From contig CAVUNO010000017.1 of NCBI GenBank assembly GCA_963742875.1, positions 372,001-436,000 on the forward strand: a stretch of DNA of 64,000 nucleotides, given 5' to 3'. This document shows, in pieces, positions 35,833 to 44,814 of the stretch. A program made the translations under genes and the position numbers. Numbering within the stretch: position 1 is the first letter of the stretch; every line of letters starts with the position of its first letter. The notes under the pieces are model-generated. The model had not been told where the DNA came from and searched no databases. It was given only the letters and a program-made list of their open reading frames with translations. The stretch comes from Bog-532 sp963742875. Lineage in GTDB: Bacteria; Actinomycetota; Actinomycetes; Streptosporangiales; Streptosporangiaceae.

Positions 35833-36999
35833 TTACCAGAGCTGCTCGCTCGTAGCATACGTTTGCAAAGCAGTGGCTTGATTATTCCTCCAAGCCTTTT
35901 TATCTGACCGCAGTACGACACCCGGCAAGCTACCGATGAGAATATCGAAGAGTTGGCCAGCATTTGTGTAGCGGGTATGAAGTTCTTGTATCCGCATCCG
36001 GCGACTGCCTTGACCGTTTATCGCTTGTACCGCCTCACGTATCACCTGAAGGTGATGCACACGTTCAGCTTGATCGCTAGGTGGCATTGGGCCACCTCTG
36101 ATGGTCATTGCTAGATCAGAATTCCATCGTTCAATCGCATCAGCAGTGTCTCGCCGCAGAACAGCGAGCAGGCGACCTTGCGTTACGTAAGATGCTGGAA
36201 TCCGGGGCGAATCATCAGAGCTAACGTGGAATGTTCCTGGATCGAAGATCCGCATGCCTCGATCCCAGCCGCTCCCGATTGTGTCGGCGCCAGAAGCGAC
36301 GCTAATCAGTCCTGCAAGGTCAGCGTGGGCGATAATAACTCGAGAACGCTCAGAGAGAGAGTGGATTGTCCGGCATAGTCCTGCAAATGCGGCAGTATCG
36401 TCAAGAGTTGGAATGTGGTCCGCGACGAATTCATTGATAACAGTAATTACCCAGCCAGGAGCTCTTAGCGCCGCTAGCCGACCTACGTAAGCGTCGAGAC
36501 GCGGGCCCATACGCCAGAACGATCTAGTCCCCGCCAGTGATTGCCAGCAATCCCGCTGGAGGCCTTTCGCGATTTCTGCAGTAGCAATCGCGTGATCCGA
36601 TATAGGAGATTGCGGCATCTCCAACGTCACGGTAGGCGCGAGATACGGCGCTCGGAGAGCTTGTTGGTGTGCGAATACCCGCTCAATATGTTGCAGGCTC
36701 CGGTTGGGCGTGTCCAATCCAAGCCCTGCGGGCCCCCAAAGTTCCCAGGTGTCGTAATGGTCCACCCTGTTAGTATTTGGTAGCAGACGCGCGTGCGTCA
36801 TTGCGTCGAAGATTACTTCGCCGCTGACGCCTCGGACAAGCCTAGCCATCTCTTCTCCGCTTGGAGATCTCGGCGCACTTATCCTAGGCGTACAGAACGG
36901 AGACAGGAATACCCCATCTGCTACACCGTTAAGTATCGCATCAGTGCACCAGCCATGATGTCCAGAACGTCGCCCGTCGTGCAGCAAGACTCCGCTCAT
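35833..36999 (-). CDS. Unknown 388-aa protein coupled to a Ser/Thr kinase
   Basis: Starts five bases after the kinase stop, so the two form one operon. Alternating strand-helix blocks suggest an alpha/beta barrel: GEVIFDAMTHARLLPNTNRV, APGWVITVINEFVADHIPTL, SRVIIAHADLAGLISVASGA, then DTIGSGWDRGMRIFDPG near the usual phosphate-loop position. Early Asp and His residues could be catalytic. The C-terminal 100 residues are helical. I do not recognise the family; nucleotide- or base-modifying barrels are one possibility. The pairing with the kinase is the main clue. Confidence 0.6.
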   Translation of the reverse strand: MSGVLLHDGRRSGHHGWCTDAILNGVADGVFLSPFCTPRISAPRSPSGEEMARLVRGVSGEVIFDAMTHARLLPNTNRVDHYDTWELWGPAGLGLDTPNRSLQHIERVFAHQQALRAPYLAPTVTLEMPQSPISDHAIATAEIAKGLQRDCWQSLAGTRSFWRMGPRLDAYVGRLAALRAPGWVITVINEFVADHIPTLDDTAAFAGLCRTIHSLSERSRVIIAHADLAGLISVASGADTIGSGWDRGMRIFDPGTFHVSSDDSPRIPASYVTQGRLLAVLRRDTADAIERWNSDLAMTIRGGPMPPSDQAERVHHLQVIREAVQAINGQGSRRMRIQELHTRYTNAGQLFDILIGSLPGVVLRSDKKAWRNNQATALQTYATSEQLW

Positions 37000-37004
37000 C
37001 GCGA

Positions 37005-37841
37005 CTATCGCCCAATCTTCTCAAGATCAGCTATTAGCTCAGCCCCATCGAGATATCGCCGGGCCGGTTGACGCTGTAGACATCGGTCGATGACTGATGA
37101 AAGGTCATCGCTGATCGACTGGTCTATAGTCTTAATCGGAGTAACCTGCTCATTCACTAGTCGCTTGAAGTATTCGGTTTCGCTGCCGGATGGATCAACA
37201 GGAAACCTGCCGGTTCTAGCGCAGAATGCGAGAATTCCGAGGCCGAAGATGTCGCTGGCAGGCGTCGGATCTCCGCCTGGTACATGTTCCGGGCTACGAA
37301 ATCCCGCTGTACCTGGTTGGTAGGTTCCCGTCAGAGCCGTCCTAGCAAGGTGCCTTGCTAGACCCGGGTCCATCAGCACGTACTGCCCGCTAGTGAGTTG
37401 TCGCACATTGCCCGGCGAGAGGTCTCGATGGACCACATCAAGATCATGGCAAGCCTGTAGACCACGGGCACAATCCGCAAGTAGGCGAAATACCCTATCA
37501 TCGGTCCAAGGAGTGTTCATGCACTGAGATAGGTCGTTTCCGTCGAGATACTCTTCTACCCATGCGACCGCATCGGGCCCGTCACCGATCTCAACCGGCT
37601 CGGACAGTACCTTTACCACATGGCGGGAGTCAATGGCTGCCAGCAGCTCAACCTCGCGTCGAGCACGCTCTCGGACGATGGCCGCTGCTGGTCCAGTGGG
37701 AAATGGAACGATTTTTATGACGACATCGCGCGACGCAAGAACGGCCCTAAGCACATACTTCTGGCCGCCCTGAACGAGAGGAGTCGCTGACTCCACCCCT
37801 AGCGCCGCTACTGCGTTGTCGATCATCTCGTGGGGGGTCAT
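37005..37841 (-). CDS. Soluble Ser/Thr protein kinase
   Basis: 278 aa from ATG 37841 (TTG 37859 is an alternative). Hanks-type domain: Lys in DVVIKIV, Glu in RERARREVEL, catalytic loop VVHRDLSPGNV, DPG in place of DFG (LMDPGLAR), activation end GTAGFRSPEH, then DIFGLGILAFCARTGRFPVD. Key Lys, Asp and Asn are present, so activity is expected. It lacks a membrane helix and sensor domain, unlike PknB-type kinases. First gene of a two-gene operon with the unknown protein at 35833. Kinases of this form occur in several phage-defence systems. Confidence 0.85.
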   Translation of the reverse strand: MTPHEMIDNAVAALGVESATPLVQGGQKYVLRAVLASRDVVIKIVPFPTGPAAAIVRERARREVELLAAIDSRHVVKVLSEPVEIGDGPDAVAWVEEYLDGNDLSQCMNTPWTDDRVFRLLADCARGLQACHDLDVVHRDLSPGNVRQLTSGQYVLMDPGLARHLARTALTGTYQPGTAGFRSPEHVPGGDPTPASDIFGLGILAFCARTGRFPVDPSGSETEYFKRLVNEQVTPIKTIDQSISDDLSSVIDRCLQRQPARRYLDGAELIADLEKIGR

Positions 37842-38124
37842 GAGGCGCCTTGACGACAATTTTTCACGTTGAATTATGATACTCGCCAGCTCGCTCCCAT
37901 GCCCGCCGCGCGAGGTTTTGTTTCACAGCCTCCGATTCGGATGGGTGATTTGCCGTTTATGGCCGATAAGCGAACATTGAGCCTTCGGCCGTCGTCACCC
38001 ATCTTTCGAGGAGCTCGATTCGTCTCCGTCCTCCTCGATAGGCGCCAGATTGTGCCGGGGAAGATCACACTCAAGGGTGGCGCGGAGCGCCATCGCGTGA
38101 GCGACGGCCGCAGGCCGCCCTTGA
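37842..38124. other. Intergenic up to the group II intron
   Basis: Likely promoter of the kinase operon at 37842-37900 (AT-rich). At 38071-38081 and 38114-38124 TCAAGGGTGGC and GCCGCCCTTGA form a hairpin, ending at the intron start. Confidence 0.55.
38071..38124. terminator. Terminator-like hairpin at the group II intron insertion point
   Basis: TCAAGGGTGGC (38071-38081) pairs with GCCGCCCTTGA (38114-38124), 10 of 11 Watson-Crick plus one G-U, with further stems inside. Class C group II introns insert just after such hairpins, and the intron-like sequence starts at the next base. Confidence 0.55.
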
Positions 38125-40036
38125 GTACGCCCGGCATGGGCGATCGATTGGGGGTGAAAGTCCCCTGGAGGAAGAGGTGGTGCTAACTCCGAGCCGGAGG
38201 CAACTGCGTCGTCGTGAGGCGGGGTGGGAAGGAAGCCCGAGGCGTATCCCTGCACCGAGGAACACGAACCGCGTATGAGGCGGGGCGATCTGGGTGAGCC
38301 TGCTCAAGAAGGTAAAGCCCGTCACCATCAACAGGGTCGTCACGTAGACGCGGCGGGCGTAGGGGGAAATTGGTCGTTCTTATCCGGGGAGATCTGCCCG
38401 GGTGCCGGTTGCGGCATCGTTGCCGCCGCGCTGGCGGCTTGCATCGGAAGGTGCGGGCTGACCGGGCAGAAGTCAGCAGAGGTCGTAGTACCGGCCGGGG
38501 ATCGGATCGTGGCCGGGAAGGACCGAACGTCGAGTGAGACGGAGGAATCGGTGCTGCTCGTGCTGGTCGCGGTGATCGCAGTCATCCCGCGGACGCGGGC
38601 CCGTTGTGGTGCAGGCGGTGAGGTCCGTTGAGCACCCCGGCGGAGCGTAGCGGCCGGCCGGCGCACTCCGAGGAGGCTGTCATCCCCGGCCTGGAGGTGA
38701 CTTTGTGGGAGCGGTTGCTCTCGCGGGAGAATCTGGGCCGGGCGTTGAGGCGTGTGGAGGCCAACCGGGGGCGCCCGGTGTGGATGGCATGACCACGGGG
38801 CAGCTTCGCCCGTGGCTGCGGTTGCACTGGGCGTCGGTCCGGGAGGCTCTGGACGCGGGCACGTACCGGCCGTCGCCGGTCCGCCGGGTGGTGATCCCCA
38901 AGCCCGGGGGCGGCGAGCGTTTGCTGGGGGTGCCTACCTGCCTGGACAGGCTGATCTGTCAGGCCATCGCGCAGGTACTCACGCCGATCTTCGATCCGGG
39001 TTTCTCGGGGTCGTCGTTCGGGTTCCGTCCCGGCCGGTCCGCCCATCAGGCGGTGCGGGTCGCGCGGCGGTGCATCGCCGACGGCCTGGAATGGGTCGTG
39101 GACATCGACTTGGACCGGTTTTTCGACCGGGTTCAGTTCGATGTGCTGATGGCGCGGGTGGCGCGCAAGGTGACTGACCGCAAGGTCCTCAGGCTCATCC
39201 GGAGCTATCTGGAGGCCGGGGTGATGGTGGACGGGGTCAAGCAGCCGACAGCAGAAGGAACCCCGCAGGGTTCCCCGCTGTCGCCGATCTTGTCGAACGT
39301 CATGCTGGATGATCTGGACCGGGAGCTGTGGGGTCGCGGTCACAGGTTCGTCCGCTACGCCGATGACCTGCGGGTCTTCGTGCGCAGCGAACGGGCCGCC
39401 CAGAGGGTGTTCGAGAGCGTCTGCGGCGTGATCGAGCAGCGGCTGAAGCTGAAGGTGAACCGGGAGAAATCCTCGATCCGGCACGCCGCCGAGGCGACGC
39501 TGCTGGGGTTCGGGTTCTTTCTCACCGGCCCGCAGGTCAGGATCCGGGTCGCCCCCAGGGCGGTCAAGCGGCTGAAGGATCAGCTGCGGGTCCTGACCAG
39601 GCGGAACTGGCGCGTGTCGATGGAATACCGCATCGGCAGGCTCAACAGGTTCACCACCAGCTGGATGGCCTACTTCCGGCTCGCAGAACCCGGAACGACG
39701 TTCCGCGATCTGGACGGATGGCTGCGCCGCCGCCTGCGGCAGGTCCGCTGGAAGGAATGGAAGACCACCGCCGCCAAACGGCACAACCTGCGGATACGCG
39801 GTATCTCCGAGAGCAACGCCCGCAAATGGGCGGGTAGCAGCAAGGGATACTGGCGGGTTGCGGGCTCCAAGGTCCTCCAGGTGTCCCTGCCCAATGCCTA
39901 CTGGAACCGCCTCGGCCTGAAGACCCTCAGCCAGACCTGGCAGCGTCTCAATCCGACGGCTTGACGAACCGCCGGATGCGGGCCCGCATGTCCGGTGGTG
40001 TGGGAGGGGGCGGGGCGACCCCGCCCCCTACCCGAT
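38125..40036 (+). mobile_element. Group II intron with its reverse transcriptase
   Basis: 5' RNA region begins about 38125 (GTACGCCCGGCATGGG) and contains the typical GTGAAAGTCCCC and GGGTGGGAAGGAAGCCCGAG leader segments. After the RT gene, 39966-40036 has a domain V-like hairpin (CCGGATGCGGGCCCGCATG) and a GGGGGCGGGGCGACCCCGCC stem, ending at CTACCCGAT. Total about 1.9 kb. Exact ends are inferred from similarity to known introns. Confidence 0.8.
38697..39964 (+). CDS. Group II intron reverse transcriptase-maturase, one frame break
   Basis: Main frame reads SSFGFRPGRSAHQAVRVARR, EGTPQGSPLSPILSNVMLDD, HRFVRYADDLRVFV (active-site YADD), then maturase domain WMAYFRLAEPGTTFRDLDGW. No HNH endonuclease, as in class C introns. 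The N-terminal residues LWERLLSRENLGRALRRVEA lie in another frame from GTG 38697; one missing G in the CGGGGG run at about 38765 separates them. Either a sequencing slip or an inactivating mutation. Confidence 0.85.
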
Positions 40037-40504
40037 CTGTGATCTTGCGCGGCGACAGGATGCCCGGCGCGAGGAGGACGGCCGTACTGTCTTTGCAGCC
40101 GCGGTACCGGGGAGTTACGGCGGGCACTGCATGCGGCCGGTCACCGGGGCCGCCGGGCGCGGCAGCTCGGCGCGCCGTAGGGCTTCCGCCCGGAGGGCGC
40201 GACGAAAGCTGCCGCCCGCCGACGGCGCGTCCCCCCGCTGTGAGCCCGGCCGCCTACGGCGGGCCATCCCTGGCCGCTCATCACTCCCCCGATAGGCCGC
40301 GCCCCTCCCCTCGCGATTCACGTCCAGGCCGTCAGGCCCGCCCGGCGCGCCGAAGGTGCGCCCTTGAAGCCGCAGAGAAATCTGTAACAGACAACGAACC
40401 ATACGAACCGTACGAACCGTACGCCGCCGTACCGAACCGACCGTAAGGTAGCTAACCCCGTGAATTAATCGAGGACCGACTGCAAGGCCGCGGAACCGTT
40501 TGGT
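40037..40504. other. Non-coding, with short AT-rich repeats
   Basis: After the intron no protein-like frame is seen. At about 40396-40440 nine-base units (CGAACCATA, CGAACCGTA, CGAACCGTA, then variants) are repeated in tandem, with overlapping CGTACG palindromes, close to the end of the 2H gene. Confidence 0.5.
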
Positions 40505-41167
40505 TCAGCGTTCCGCCATACAGGGGTTGAAGCGGACGGTTCCGGCGATCCGCCAGTCCCACAGGCGCTCTGGTCCGTGCTGGATGACGAGGCTCACTGT
40601 GTCGATGCGGATCTCGCGTGCCGGAAGGGCAGGGCCGAGTGCGGCCATGACCGGTTCTGCGGGCTGGCACGCAGTGCTGTAGCACAGCGTGATATGGGGT
40701 TTCCATGGGGAGTCATCCATGCCGCCGTACCCTGTCGTGGTGCTTGTCGCCATCCGTACCGCGTCGCGGATCGGCACCAGGGCGTCTTCCGGCTCTACGT
40801 CGAGCATGATGCCCTCTGGATGGTACAAGAACTTGCCGATGGTGACGGAGGCCGGTTCCGAATCGGAAAGAAGCTCTGACGCCGTATGGACCATCTGCTG
40901 CAAGCCGCAGGCGGGGACCTGGTCAGCCGGGCCGCCGGTCAGCACGGTCATGTGCAGCCATTTGAGCGGGGTCATGTGGAAACCGCTGAATGAGGCCACC
41001 CGACGCCGGGCCATCTGGGCCAGGTCAGTGACAGCTGGCTGGCTGCCGATGAGAATGTGCCAGTAGATGATGCTCTGGCTTGGGAGCAGGTCGGTGCGGC
41101 GGCGCCAGCGGTCCCGGAACATTACTGGTGGAGTGCCCATTTCCTCGTTGGCTCGTGGGTCAGCCAA
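40505..41167 (-). CDS. 2H phosphoesterase / 2'-5' RNA ligase-like protein
   Basis: 220 aa from TTG 41167 with GGAGAGG upstream. Two H-x-T motifs, LHMTVL and PHITLCYS, define the 2H superfamily active site, which acts on 2'-5' linkages or cyclic phosphates of RNA and nucleotides. Its start overlaps the end of the HAD gene by 8 bases, so it is last in the operon 43662-40505. Such genes occur on several actinomycete integrative elements; substrate unknown. Confidence 0.8.
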   Translation of the reverse strand: MADPRANEEMGTPPVMFRDRWRRRTDLLPSQSIIYWHILIGSQPAVTDLAQMARRRVASFSGFHMTPLKWLHMTVLTGGPADQVPACGLQQMVHTASELLSDSEPASVTIGKFLYHPEGIMLDVEPEDALVPIRDAVRMATSTTTGYGGMDDSPWKPHITLCYSTACQPAEPVMAALGPALPAREIRIDTVSLVIQHGPERLWDWRIAGTVRFNPCMAER

Positions 41168-41813
41168 GATCCGGCCTCTCCGGCAGTTCTGCTGCCTGGT
41201 CGTCGGGCATGTTCAGCAGCCTCTCAATTTCGGCGACCCCGGAGTTTGTGTCGGCGAAATGTACGACAGCCATCCCGAGGTCGCGGGCTGCGGGGAGGTT
41301 CGCGGCGGTGTCGTCCACGAAGACGCACGAGCTGGGCGGTATGCTGATCTTGGTGGCTGTCAGCGTGTAAATCGTGGGGTCGGGCTTGCGCAGTCCTACC
41401 TGGTCGGAGATGATCACCGCGTCGAACCGTTCCTCAAGCTCGTAACCCTGGTACGGGTCGTACTCGCCAGTGCCCCATGAGTTAGACAGAACCGCGACCC
41501 CGATGCCCCGTCCCCTGGCGCGGCGCGCTAGGCCAAGGACGGCGGGATTTGGTTGCAGGTCCGCCAGTGCCCGCCCGAGCAGCCCTCGGCTGTCCACTCC
41601 GAGCAGCCGGGCGAGTACGGCCTCGAATTCCCGCTGGGAGATCTGCCCGCATTCAACGGCCGCTAGGGCATGGCGGCCGTCGGCAGTGTCGCGCAAGGCA
41701 CGCCGGACGGCCTCCGCCGCGAGGCCCTGCCGGAGACAGAACGCCGACAGCGCCCCGTAGAAGTCGGTCGTGACAACGCCGCCGAAGTCCAGGATCAGAC
41801 CGTGATAACCCAT
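41160..41813 (-). CDS. HAD-family hydrolase
   Basis: 217 aa from ATG 41813 (TTG 41822 would add three residues). Motif I GLILDFGGVV has Asp nucleophile but Gly at the usual second Asp, as in several HAD subfamilies. Motif II AVLSNSWG, Lys in VGLRKPDPTIY, motif IV CVFVDDTAANLPAARDLG. Soluble. Sits between the regulator and the 2H phosphoesterase in one operon, suggesting joint action on a nucleotide or phosphorylated metabolite; substrate unknown. Confidence 0.85.
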   Translation of the reverse strand: MGYHGLILDFGGVVTTDFYGALSAFCLRQGLAAEAVRRALRDTADGRHALAAVECGQISQREFEAVLARLLGVDSRGLLGRALADLQPNPAVLGLARRARGRGIGVAVLSNSWGTGEYDPYQGYELEERFDAVIISDQVGLRKPDPTIYTLTATKISIPPSSCVFVDDTAANLPAARDLGMAVVHFADTNSGVAEIERLLNMPDDQAAELPERPDLG

Positions 41814-41824
41814 GGCATGCAAGC

Positions 41825-43177
41825 CTACGTAGTGGCCCTGAACTCTAGGATCCTGCTGCCAAGGTCGCGGGCCTGGGCGGTGCCCGATCCCCTGATTGTG
41901 GAGTAGATGCGTTCGACACGCCGCAGGCTATCGGCGTGTCGCGTGGTCGAGATGATCTCCAGTGCGCTGGCGCCATGCTGGGCGGCCTGCCCTGGCTCGT
42001 TGTCGTGTGCATAGGCTGCGGCGAGATCGATGTGAGCTGTGCAGCGGTGCTTCACGAGCGCCGGGCTGAGCTGGTCCAGCGCGGTCTGGAGCTGGACCTG
42101 GGCGCCCGCGTAATCACCGAGACGCATGAGGTCGCCACCCCGGTAAGCGGCCAGCTTGCCTTCATCGAACGCGCCGATCCCGGCCCATGACTGCTCGGGC
42201 ATCGGCCGAGCCAGCTGGATGCTGGCAGTTTCAAGCGCTGCCATGCAGGCTGCCTCCCCGGCCGGGCCGAGCGTCGCGTGCATCTCGGAGGCGACGGCAG
42301 CGACCCACCCGTGGCTGCGAGGATGGATTCCGCGGGTTGCTACGTCCAGGGCGCCTTGCGCGAACACCACGCCCGCCTGCGCGTCTCCGCTGTAGGCGGC
42401 GTGAAAAGCCCGGCATGCCAAGGTGATCGCCATCAGCTCGCCATCGGCAGACTGCTGGGCGGCTCTGGCGCCGATGGCCAGATAATGCTTCGCGGCCGCG
42501 AAATTATCGAGGTCGAACATGAGAATCGCGCCGGCCAGGTCCGCGGCCTGCCCGATGAGCGAGACCACTGTGGTCCGGTACCGGCCGCTGTCAGGTGCTA
42601 GCTCGGTAAGCAGGTTCAAGGTGCCGCACACTGGAGCGAGCAGGGACACGGCGCTGGCAGACCGGTACACCTGTCGGTAGCCGAGCATAAGGTTAGACAG
42701 CCCCCCGCAGGTTTCCGCATCCACGCGGCCGTTGTCCCGGCAGGCCTCCGCTCTCTTCGCGATGCCGCTCGCCGGGCCGCTGAGTTTGCCCAGGGTGTCG
42801 AGCGCGGTGATGGCCGCCCCCGTGAGGGCAAGGAAGTCACGTCGCCGCACGTCATCTCCGTCTTCGTCTCCGCTGGGGCCGGAAACCGAGTCCTCAAAGT
42901 AGTCCGACCCGTAGAGCGCTCCTGTCCGTCCCTCCCCGTACTGGGAAGGTACGCGCGCCGTGACGCGGCGGGCGGCTGACAGGATGGCTAAGGGAGGGGG
43001 CTCGCCGTCCTCGTATGCCATGTACACGGACGCCGGCACGGGCTCCCCGGCTTCGTCGGCGATGGCAGCAGCGAACTCGCCAGGACTCATCCCGGTGAGG
43101 TGGCGGAGGGCTCCCAAGCTCACGGCCGGGCCATTCCCGATACCCTTCCGCAAGTTGAGGTAAATCACCTCGCCCAT
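41825..43177 (-). CDS. Regulator with degenerate HTH and TPR-like repeats
   Basis: 450 aa. The N-terminal 100 residues look like an XRE-type domain (GALRHLTGMSPGEFAAAIAD, PVPASVYMAYEDGEPPPLAI) although the helix-turn-helix is weak. The rest is helical repeats (YRQVYRSASAVSLLAPVCGT, AAKHYLAIGARAAQQSADGE, DYAGAQVQLQTALDQLSPAL) like TPR sensor domains of Streptomyces regulators. Lies 11 bases after the GntR gene. A 100-bp scrap of a related gene is found at 30187. Confidence 0.75.
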   Translation of the reverse strand: MGEVIYLNLRKGIGNGPAVSLGALRHLTGMSPGEFAAAIADEAGEPVPASVYMAYEDGEPPPLAILSAARRVTARVPSQYGEGRTGALYGSDYFEDSVSGPSGDEDGDDVRRRDFLALTGAAITALDTLGKLSGPASGIAKRAEACRDNGRVDAETCGGLSNLMLGYRQVYRSASAVSLLAPVCGTLNLLTELAPDSGRYRTTVVSLIGQAADLAGAILMFDLDNFAAAKHYLAIGARAAQQSADGELMAITLACRAFHAAYSGDAQAGVVFAQGALDVATRGIHPRSHGWVAAVASEMHATLGPAGEAACMAALETASIQLARPMPEQSWAGIGAFDEGKLAAYRGGDLMRLGDYAGAQVQLQTALDQLSPALVKHRCTAHIDLAAAYAHDNEPGQAAQHGASALEIISTTRHADSLRRVERIYSTIRGSGTAQARDLGSRILEFRATT

Positions 43178-43188
43178 GGTGAACTCCC

Positions 43189-43662
43189 CTACATTGCCTG
43201 CTCGTCCCGCTGATCTGCATCGGCGAGAGCGATCCCCGCCTCCTCCAGTCTCCGTCTCATTCGAGCCAGGAGCCGGGCATGATCCTGAACTTCGCGCTTG
43301 ATCCCGACCAGGAGCTGTTGCTGTTCCTTCGTGCGCTTCTCAAACCGGTCTAGCGGCACCTCTGCCGCATCCATCCGCTCCCCAAGCAGCCTGATCTGTT
43401 CCGCCAGCTCACGGTAATCGGGGGGAGACTCTTCCGGCGGCGGCTTGCGAGCGAAGGTGCCGACACCCTGGATGGTCTCGGCCAGTCCTAGTTTCTGCAA
43501 TTGCGCAATGGCACTGTTGACGGTGGCGAGCGCGACGCCGTACCGGTTCATCAGTTCGCTCTTGGATGGCAGCCGCGAGTCCGGCGGGTACTCCCCCGCT
43601 TCAATGCGGGTGCGCAGATCGCTGGCTATCTGCCGGTACTTCGGTGGTGCCTGGCCTGTCAT
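43189..43662 (-). CDS. GntR-family repressor (KorSA-like)
   Basis: 157 aa from ATG 43662. Winged helix: PPKYRQIASDLRTRIEAGEY, SRLPSKSELMNRYGVALATV then VGTFARK; C-terminus is a coiled coil (EVQDHARLLARMRRRLEEAG) instead of a ligand domain. Small GntR repressors of this kind (KorSA in pSAM2) silence transfer and replication genes of actinomycete elements. First gene of the leftward operon and divergent from the rightward backbone across the repeat-rich 43.7-44.4 kb region, where its operators probably lie. Confidence 0.8.
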   Translation of the reverse strand: MTGQAPPKYRQIASDLRTRIEAGEYPPDSRLPSKSELMNRYGVALATVNSAIAQLQKLGLAETIQGVGTFARKPPPEESPPDYRELAEQIRLLGERMDAAEVPLDRFEKRTKEQQQLLVGIKREVQDHARLLARMRRRLEEAGIALADADQRDEQAM

Positions 43663-43910
43663 ACGCACAGCGTAGGGGGTTAGCACCCGGCTAGACCACC
43701 TTGGGTCAACTACTTCTCCGGCGCGGCTTGACTCAATCGCTTGATTTGTGCTTAACTGAAACTCGTGGCGAACTTCAGCGCCCGGTGACGGCCGCTGGCG
43801 GAGGCCGATGGCTTGCCGCTCGTTCCTTCTCAACTGGATATCGAGGCGCCTAGGTATCCGGCTCGTACGGATGCCGGCGCGCTGGTGACTGCGCGACCTG
43901 CCAGGTCTCC

Positions 43911-44397
43911 GGGTTGACGTTCCACGAGGTCCCCGGGGCGAAGGGAGCCGGTCACCGGGCATCACGCAGCGCTTGCGCTGCCCGTCTGCCGTGGCCACGC
44001 CTTTGGGCGCGGCAGGCGGAGAACGCAAGCCATCAGACCTCCGAGCGATGGGAGATCTTGCGATGACGTCTGTCGGGTCCATCAATTGACCGCGGCCGCG
44101 TACGCCCGGGTTGACGATTCACGAGGTCCCCGGGGCAGCGGCGATCACGCACGCTATCTGGTTTACCGCAGCGCTTGCGCTGCCCGTCTGCCGTGGCCAC
44201 CTCAGTGGGCGCGGGAGGCGGAGAACGCAAGCCATCGCGCACGGAGCGGAAGGAGATCCGCGATAAGGCATGGTCGCGCAGTGCCTCTTGATCTTGTAAC
44301 GCGTGCGCTGCCCGTCGGCTGGGGTCACCTCCTGGTGGGCGTTGCTGGCGGGGAACGCAAAGCGACGTCGTCAACGGGAAGGAGGCCTTTGATGAGG
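43911..44397. repeat. Two long direct repeats plus a third partial copy
   Basis: 43911-44067 and 44108-44265 share GGGTTGACG, CACGAGGTCCCCGGGGC, CGCAGCGCTTGCGCTGCCCG, TCTGCCGTGGCCAC and GGAGAACGCAAGCCATC in order, about 197 bases apart. A third copy (44298-44397) keeps GCGCTGCCCGTC and GGGGAACGCAAAGC and ends at the ribosome site of the 44392 gene. The inner GCAGCGCTTGCGCTGC is a palindrome. It may be leader RNA or an operator array for the divergent promoters. Confidence 0.8.
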
Positions 44398-44727
44398 CCG
44401 AACGGGCGGCCGGTGCTCGCGGTGAGCGAACTGGCCCCGAATCTGTTGATGTTCTGCCCGGGTGCACGGCCGGTGCTGGCCTGCCCGGACTGCGGCACCT
44501 GGCGTATCCCGAGCCGTGGCATGCTGCCCGCGCACCGGGCCGCCGACGGGATCACCCGTTGTCCCGGTAGTGGCCAGCGGGTCCGGATTGACCTGACGGC
44601 CGCCGAGTGGCGGGCCCGGCTGGACGCCGCGGTGCGTGAGGCCGGGCTGCGTCGCGGTAGCCGGGTGCACCGGGGCGCTCGTCCGCCGGTCGCGCCGCCG
44701 GTTTTCCGCATCACCCGCGCGGCGTAA
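44392..44727 (+). CDS. Zinc-ribbon-like conserved element protein
   Basis: 111 aa, ATG with GGGAAGGAGG upstream. Two cysteine pairs-like blocks, LACPDCGTWRIPSRGMLPAH and RCPGSGQRVRIDLTAAEWRA; the same CPDCG...H...CPGSG layout occurs inside the old integrase at 30.8-31.6 kb. C-terminus basic. Likely binds zinc and possibly nucleic acid. First gene of the rightward backbone transcript; a hairpin terminator follows. Confidence 0.65.
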   Translation: MRPNGRPVLAVSELAPNLLMFCPGARPVLACPDCGTWRIPSRGMLPAHRAADGITRCPGSGQRVRIDLTAAEWRARLDAAVREAGLRRGSRVHRGARPPVAPPVFRITRAA

Positions 44728-44750
44728 CGCCGCCGCTTTCTTGTTCGCCG

Positions 44751-44781
44751 CCCCGGCCGGGCTCACCTGGCCGGGGCTTTT
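44751..44781 (+). terminator. Hairpin with T-run
   Basis: CCCCGGCC (44751-44758) pairs with GGCCGGGG (44769-44776), followed by CTTTT. Ends the 44392 transcript before the WhiB gene. Confidence 0.7.
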
Positions 44782-44814
44782 CGTATGCCCGCATTCTCTG
44801 GCCCTGGAGGACCG

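Noticed and set aside
35833..36999. Calling the kinase partner a tRNA-guanine transglycosylase-like (DpdA) protein.
   Set aside because: The barrel impression and GSGWDRG block are suggestive, but zinc and catalytic motifs of that family are not visible.
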